DNA of 64,000 nucleotides from Hyaloscypha bicolor E (Eukaryota > Ascomycota > Leotiomycetes > Helotiales > Hyaloscyphaceae), in the NCBI RefSeq assembly GCF_002865645.1, contig NW_020194551.1, forward strand, positions 1 to 64,000, given 5' to 3'. The notes under the pieces were generated by a model. It made no database searches and was not told the origin of the DNA. It saw only the letters and a list, made by a program, of their open reading frames with translations. The translations under genes were made by a program, and so were the position numbers. Shown piece after piece: positions 58,561 through 64,000 of this stretch (position 1 is the first letter of the stretch; every line of letters starts with the position of its first letter).

Positions 58561-61500
58561 TCCTATATCTTATAATTAGCTTAGTACTATTTTAGGTCTT
58601 ATTTCCTTATAAATATATATATACTTGGAATTTATAATTAATACTTTAAAGTAATGCTCTTTAATTAGTTCTTATGTAATTTAAAAGTTAGGCTACTAAA
58701 TTTAATACTTTTATAATACTTAAATTCACCCAAGTTTATAAAGTCTTGTAATTATTAGGGCCTTTATAATTCTTTGCCTTTTAAGTTTAATACCTAAATA
58801 GTATTATATACTTTGTTTTTAGTATAGAGAAGGCTCCTAAAAGTCTAGGGTTATAAAGGGATTTTTATATTAAGGATATATTATATTATAATAATGAAAT
58901 TATAGGCATTTATATATAGATATATAATATATTAGACTAGCTATACTAAAAACTATACTATATCTATATATAAAGTTACTAATTACTTTATATTAATACC
59001 GGACCCGCGTGGTCACGTGACTCTATATAATTAGCTAGCTATAGAAAAGCCCTAAAGCCCGAAACTCACGAAGAGTCTTAAGGGCTTTAGGGCTTCCGGA
59101 CTATTACTAGTACCCGGCACTCTTTAGGAAAAGAGTATAATACGTTCCATAATAAGTAACCTATTATGAACTACTTAACCTTTAAATTAAGCGGGAAATC
59201 TGAGGGCCGGGCTCGTAATTCAAGTCTTATTAAGGTTATTAAAGTCTTTGCTAGCTAGTGCCATAGATTTAATAAAAATATTACGGGAATCCTATAGGTT
59301 CTATCCTAATCTATCCAGAAAACGCATATAATATGTCTCCTTATTTATTCCGACATTTATATATGATTCCTGAGAGCCGAACTATTACCTAAAGAGGAAG
59401 TGAGAAGGCTAGACTAATACCTTTAAAAACTAAGGCCTTAATAAGTCTATCTAGAAAAGCTTACTAATTCTTCTAAAAATAATCCAAGAAAAGTTTGAGT
59501 TTATTATACGTCACGACTTGTATAACCAGGGACAGGAACTACTCCGATAAGCCAGAAAGAGTTTCTTATATGGCTCACTTATATAACCAGGGATAGGGAC
59601 TTAAGTTTATTATATGGAATTACTCATATATAGAGACTCTTGCTATAAACTCCTCGTTTAGATTAATTAGTTAAACCTATTTTTAATACTAAGTCTTTAT
59701 TAAGGTAACTTCCCGCTCCCAGAGGCTTTAGATAAAGTAGCTAATAAGTTTCTTAGCTATTAGCCAAGACTTATTAGCTAGAAAATCTATAAGTAGTAGA
59801 CAAGATTATAAAGCAGAACTTCCCTAACTATAATACTAAGATATTTTACTATAGCGCAAAGTAATTAAATATAGAAGCCCTATTAAATATAATATGTCTC
59901 GAACTATAAGTTTGCGAGATAGGTATAAAAAGTCTTAGTACTTAACTAGCACTATAGTCTAGCCTAAAGGCGCCTACTATCCTTTATACCTAATTTAATA
60001 GGAATAAGGAATACCTATACTTTAACTCAAGGGATAATTAGGACTTTTATATAGACTTAGGGTAGCGGTTTACTTTATAGAGAGAGAATAAACCAGAAAT
60101 ACCCATACTATATTAATCTTTGGGAGGGGTCACGGTAAATACTATAATTCCTGAAATACTCTCGAGGAAGCTTCCCCGAACCAAAGTAGGCTAGTTTATA
60201 ATCCTAAAAGATCTATAAGAGTCTTATATGCCCGAGAGTGCAAGCGCTTAAGATAAATACTATTTGAGTCCTAACCCATAATAAAAGGAAAGTAAAACAC
60301 ATAAAATAAAATATATAAAGCAAAAGTAAAACAAAATACCCAGGTATTTAATAAATAGAAAGCCTAACTATAGGCTATAAGAACTAGTACTAACTAGGCA
60401 CATACACGGTAATATTAAAGGAGAGATAAGGTAAGGGAAACTAAAAAGTAAGTTAGTATATATTTTATAAAAGCAAACGGGAAGACATCTAAATAGCCCG
60501 AAGGCAAGAAATATATATTAAAGAAGTCGAGATCAGAGAGAGAAAGGCTATTTCCTATAAGAATAAGTTAGTATATATTTCAAGATAAAGAATAGGGGTA
60601 TTTAGTAGTGGCCCGAAGGCTTTTGTGAGTATTAAAGGAGGGGAGAAGGTATTAAAGTTCGGAGAGATCTAAATAGGAGTTAGCCTCTTTTTTGGAAGTT
60701 TAAGAGAGGGTACTCCTAAAGGGCCCAAAGGCATAAGAGGTATCGGAAAAGGGAAGAAGGAAATATTAGAGAAAGGAAAGAGGAATCTAAAATTTAGCTT
60801 TCTAAGGAGCAAGTGGGTTAAAGACTTATGGTATGGGAGTTCTGGATAAAAGTAACCCGGAAGTAGTAGTCAGGTACTAGCTTTTAGTATTATTAGTAGA
60901 AGTATTAAAGGAGGAGGGGTTCGGAGGAGGGGTTTGGAGGAGTTCGGAGGAAGAGAGAAAGGTTATAAGGTAATTAGATACTAGCTCTTGGTATTAATAA
61001 AAGAAGTATTAAAGGAGGAAGGGTTCGGAAGAGGGGTAAGAAAGAGGAGTAAGGAGAAGGAGTGAGGAGAAGTGAGAAAAAGGAGAGGAAGATTATAAGG
61101 TAGTTAGATACTAGCTCTTGGTATTAATAAAGGTATTAATAAAGGTATTAATAAAGGTATTAATAGAGAAGGTATTAGTAGAGGGCAGAAGCTCTTGGTA
61201 TTAATAGTAAAGTCGAAAAAATATGGAAGAAGGATAGAGGTTTTAGAGCAAAGATAGAATAGAGTTATAGTTTTATAGAAAATAAAGTTACTAGTACGGA
61301 ATAATTATATTATTATATAATTCCATATTTACTTTTACTATTTATTAAGGATATATATTTCTCAGGAGAAAGTATTACTTAGAATTCTTGAGCCTCTCTA
61401 ATTTAATAATTATATATTCGAAAAATAAGAAATAAATATGATTATATATGCTAGAATAAGGGGATTCTTCTTATTCAAAAATTATAATTATGGTATTACT

Positions 61501-61939
61501 AAATATAAAGATATAGAAGTTTATATAATAAGCTATATATAGAGATTTGAGGAGATTTAAATTACCTCGAATTATTTATAATTAGTAAAGTAAATTAGCT
61601 AACCATGCGAGTCGAGTATAGTTTAATTATTATTAGTATGCCTTAGCTTTTGTGAGTTAGTAAGAGAAAGAATATTTATATCTTTATCTTTATAACTATA
61701 ATACCTAAAATTATAATTTTTTTAATATTTAAATATACTTAATCTAGGGCTATTAAGTACTAATATTTCCATTTTCAGGCATTATTTATTATAAATTTAT
61801 TCGGATTTAAATAATTATATTAAATATATATCTTTATGCCCCAAAAGTAAATAATAAAGACATAGCCACGCTAGCTTTAACCTTAGCCTTAACCTTAACC
61901 TTAACCTCTTTCCGAAAATAACTTTGATTCTAATATATA
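58561..61939. other. Non-coding interior of large transposon: hairpin and purine-rich repeats
   Basis: I see no credible gene here. A 14-bp inverted repeat (AAGCCCTAAAGCCC and its complement) lies at 59047-59060 and 59082-59095 with a 21-bp loop. Two copies of a TATAACCAGGGAYAGG block lie at about 59520 and 59580. From 60470 to 61200 there is a degenerate, purine-rich array with GCCCGAAGGC recurring at about 60496, 60612 and 60723, TACTAGCTCTTGGTATTAAT at 60983 and 61110, and GGTATTAATAAA tandem copies at 61117-61165. Degenerate CCTTAA copies occur at 61880-61908. Confidence 0.5.
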
Positions 61940-62866
61940 ATGCCATTATTAAAGCTCTCCTTTATTAAAGACATATTAAATATGGCTTTAGGCAATGGCT
62001 CTAGTAAAGGCAAAAGCGGTAGAAAAGGTAATAAAGCTATAAATAAGCGAAAAGATAATATTTATGATATGCCCTCTAATAATCCAGACTTAGTTTATAA
62101 TATCCTCTCCCGTTAATATATTTAACTAATAAACCCCTTTGCTTCTCGACCTCCTCCTCGTATATGACCTCCTTTTCCTCCTCCGCAATAATACTTTAAT
62201 CTCCTTATACTACCCGATAATGCTACTAAAGTAGTAAAGCGAATTAATAATAAGGCTAAAGTTAGAGAGATAGAGCTACGCTAGGGCAGGGAGCTAAAGG
62301 AATTAGAGAAAGGCAAGGCAAATCTGGAGGCAAGCTTAGCATATACTCGCGGAACCAAATCCTCTCAAGCTTGTGCTACTTATAGTAATAAGAAAAGACT
62401 AAGGGGCCCTTTTAAACGCTATATAGTTATGGAAGGCGAATTTGATAGCGCTTATATAAATTATAGATATAATAATAATGGTAAAGTCTATACTTTCCAT
62501 TAACTTAACGCTAATCCTACCAAGTCTGGAAAGCCTCGCTTCGTATCTGCAAAACCCTTTATACCAAAGCCTCGACCGCCTATAAGATATAGAAAGCGAG
62601 CACAAAGACAGATATAAGGTCAGAAGGCAATGGGGAAGGAGGTTATAGCAGAGGAGGGTGAGGATACTAGAGGAGAAGGGGACGAAGGAGATATAGATAA
62701 TTCGAGTAATATAGGTAGTACGGAGGATACAGAGAGTGAGGGAGATGGAGATGTGCCTCGTAATCCATGGGATTTGCCTTACGGACCCTTACGGACCACG
62801 CAAGCTAAGGGGGGGTTAGGAGTAGTCGAGAATAAGGCGTGTATGCTGTACTTTTTTTTTTTAGTG
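61940..62866 (+). pseudogene. Third gene relic of large transposon, acidic C-terminus
   Basis: The plus frame starts MPLLKLSFIKDILNMALGNG, continues as a basic Lys/Arg-rich part (GKSGRKGNKAINKRKDN), then a coiled coil (RELKELEKGKANLEAS), then KSGKPRFVSAKPFIPKPRPP and an acidic Glu/Gly/Asp tail from about 62636 (EEGEDTRGEGDEGDID). Interruptions are all TAG or TAA at likely glutamine codons, so the original gene was close to one open frame. It reads out through a T9-10 run into the right TIR. No known domain; a possible accessory protein of the transposon. Confidence 0.5.
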
Positions 62867-62885
62867 AGGTGTGGGGGGGGTGGGC

Positions 62886-62966
62886 GCGAAAATCAGAAAA
62901 TCAGAAAATCAGAAAATCACTTTTCGCTTCTCGGATTTGTCCGCTAGCCCGCTAATGGCCTCAGTA
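62886..62966. repeat. Right TIR of large transposon
   Basis: This is the inverted partner of 54000-54072, ending ...GGCCTCAGTA just before the GAGGC duplication. Confidence 0.9.
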
Positions 62967-63050
62967 GAGGCAACTGTCAAATTGGTCTACACCGGAGTAC
63001 ATGTTGTCCACTTTGGCCGCATGTTTTATCAAAAAGACATCACACATCGG
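62967..63050 (+). pseudogene. GARS domain fragment, right part after the transposon
   Basis: Directly after the right end of the large element, the frame reads EATVKLVYTGVHVVHFG, then MFYQKDITHR, the block that ends the GARS domain (consensus DIAHR). It follows from the left fragment at 53994 once the transposon and one GAGGC are removed, apart from a small deletion or frame slip. A GT-AG stretch at 63049-63086 resembles an intron. I do not see AIRS sequence beyond it. Confidence 0.82.
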
Positions 63051-64000
63051 TATGTATTTCTCCCAATAAACTCGCTTAAACATACTAGCTGGAGGTGACG
63101 AAGTCTGTTGAAGTGACGTCCTAAGAGTTAGCCCGGGAAGAATTATGGTACCAAAAATAGTCAGAGAGATGTTTATGCACAGTGAGAGTCCCATATAAAG
63201 GGAAAACGAATCTTTTTTGCAACAGCTGAAGAGAAGCGGTACCTCCATCTGACAAGCTTTTTGCCGAGGACTTTCAGGTACTGCGAGAGGACCCAAATCT
63301 ATGGAACAAATGCTCCAATGTTCTGAAATCCCATTTGGAACGATTCAAATTATGCACAGTTAAATATTCTGGTGGCCTCGTTCGGTTAGTATTCCGTATA
63401 GCCTTGAGGGTATCTGGGTACATAGCAGAAGGGAAAGGCGTGCACGACTGAGATAAGCGAGATTGAGTTCAATACTTTTTTATATTGGGGATGGAATAGC
63501 CCATTGAATATGCGGCCCGTATTCTATTTATAATGTCTTTGTATGCCAAACTCAAGTAAATTCCTATGGCCAGGCCCGTGGAGCCGAGATTAGCAGCATG
63601 GATATCCAGATCTTCACTATGTCAGGACAACGGGCCATGGAGAGAAATCTACAATCCGCTCTACTCTTCCGGTCCTTCCGCAGCAGGCATCTTCTACATA
63701 ACTGCGATATGGCTTACCCATTTTCTCATACCTTCCATCTTGCATATTTTTGAAGATGATTTCTTTCGTGATGTTCTTTCGAGTTGTATTTTTTCTTGCT
63801 TGCATCTTTTCTACTTCTCATGGCGTCACGAATTGCCCCTTGGAGGGCCCAATCTTCCCAAAACCTCAGAACCTTTCCACAAGCGCAACAATAAAAGCTG
63901 CTATGAAAGATCTTACTGCTGTTTTGGTGGCAAGAGATGCGGATAACTCGACAGGCGTCTACACAAACTCGTATTCCGTTCAAGCATTTTCAACAAGTGA
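63051..64000. other. Right-end region of ordinary composition, no supported gene
   Basis: Composition returns to that of the gene island. Frames such as 63566-63946 (126 codons, Cys-rich and without a domain) are open but not convincing. No AIRS or other purine-enzyme sequence is seen after the GARS fragment. The region continues beyond the window. Confidence 0.5.

Larger units (their letters stand above)
54000..62966 (+). mobile_element. Large TIR transposon (8,967 bp) with rve-type integrase, family not assigned
   Basis: Both ends begin TACTGAGGCC and share inverted repeats (54000-54072 and 62886-62966) with a core GCTAGCGGACAAATCC and then repeats of ATTTTCTG. GAGGC flanks the element at 53995-53999 and 62967-62971. 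It lies in the GARS pseudogene, whose frame continues on both sides. Inside are three plus-strand gene relics: an integrase at 54593-56560, a coiled-coil gene at 57219-58560 and an acidic-tailed gene at 61940-62866, with 3.4 kb of repeat-rich spacer. Composition is AT-rich with RIP-type stops. The size, TIR and 5-bp duplication do not fit pogo, hAT, CACTA or Mutator; an rve integrase with short duplications suggests a Ginger/IS3EU-like group, but I cannot assign a named family. Confidence 0.85.

Noticed and set aside
60900..61200. CRISPR-like array
   Set aside because: Repeats are degenerate with no regular spacers; the host is eukaryotic.
61870..61910. CCTTAA-type repeats that look telomeric
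   Set aside because: The unit is CCTTAA, not CCCTAA, there are only about four degenerate copies, and they lie inside the large transposon.
54000..62966. Starship, Helitron or Polinton identity for the large element
   Set aside because: No tyrosine recombinase, Rep-helicase or polymerase B motifs; the TIR and 5-bp duplication also do not fit.
63566..63946. 126-codon plus-strand frame at the right end
   Set aside because: Cys-rich, without a domain, and overlapped by frames on the other strand; not supported.

Overview
The window reads as nuclear DNA of a filamentous ascomycete (Pezizomycotina; a leotiomycete is a guess). Genes carry 46-127 bp GT-AG introns with fungal branch sites, and the regulators are fungal types (SSK1-like response regulator, Hal-type kinase, Zn(II)2Cys6 factor). 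The flanks carry the scars of repeat-induced point mutation (RIP): very AT-rich, TA-dinucleotide-rich transposon relics in which glutamine codons have become TAG/TAA and acidic catalytic codons have changed by G-to-A.

Layout. (1) 1-21.2 kb is a nest of RIP-degraded transposons: a minus-strand Gypsy copy cut by the window edge (5' LTR 1991-2288) inserted in a minus-strand Copia relic; a pogo-like DNA transposon (6934-9469) with 97-bp terminal inverted repeats (TIRs) and TA target duplication; a Gypsy 3' fragment holding an inverted solo LTR; and a complete chromovirus-type Gypsy element (12896-20723) with two 298-bp LTRs and target duplication CCTAT. (2) 21.3-53 kb is a normal-composition gene island: GRAM-TBC-EF-hand Rab GAP, SSK1-like regulator, Hal/SAT4-like kinase, a coiled-coil protein, a Zn2Cys6 factor, a DAL5-type MFS transporter, a Gln-rich coiled-coil protein, a D-glutamate cyclase-like protein and a ketopantoate reductase-like enzyme. 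(3) 53.0-54.0 kb is a chimeric pseudogene patch: the C-terminus of adenylosuccinate synthetase (minus) abutting the GARS domain of the purine enzyme Ade5,7 (plus). (4) 54000-62966 is an 8,967-bp element inserted into that GARS pseudogene. It has long TIRs, a 5-bp target duplication (GAGGC) and a retroviral-type (rve) integrase relic. The GARS fragment resumes directly after it. (5) 63.05-64 kb has no gene I recognise.

Functional links. SSK1 and the Hal-type kinase are both stress or ion-homeostasis regulators but need not be co-regulated. The Zn2Cys6 factor, the MFS transporter, the D-glutamate cyclase-like gene and the ketopantoate reductase-like gene lie within 9.6 kb, with one unrelated-looking gene between them, and could be a small catabolic or vitamin-related cluster; this is inference. 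The most novel-looking item is the 8.97-kb integrase transposon and its insertion in the fused purine-gene relic.
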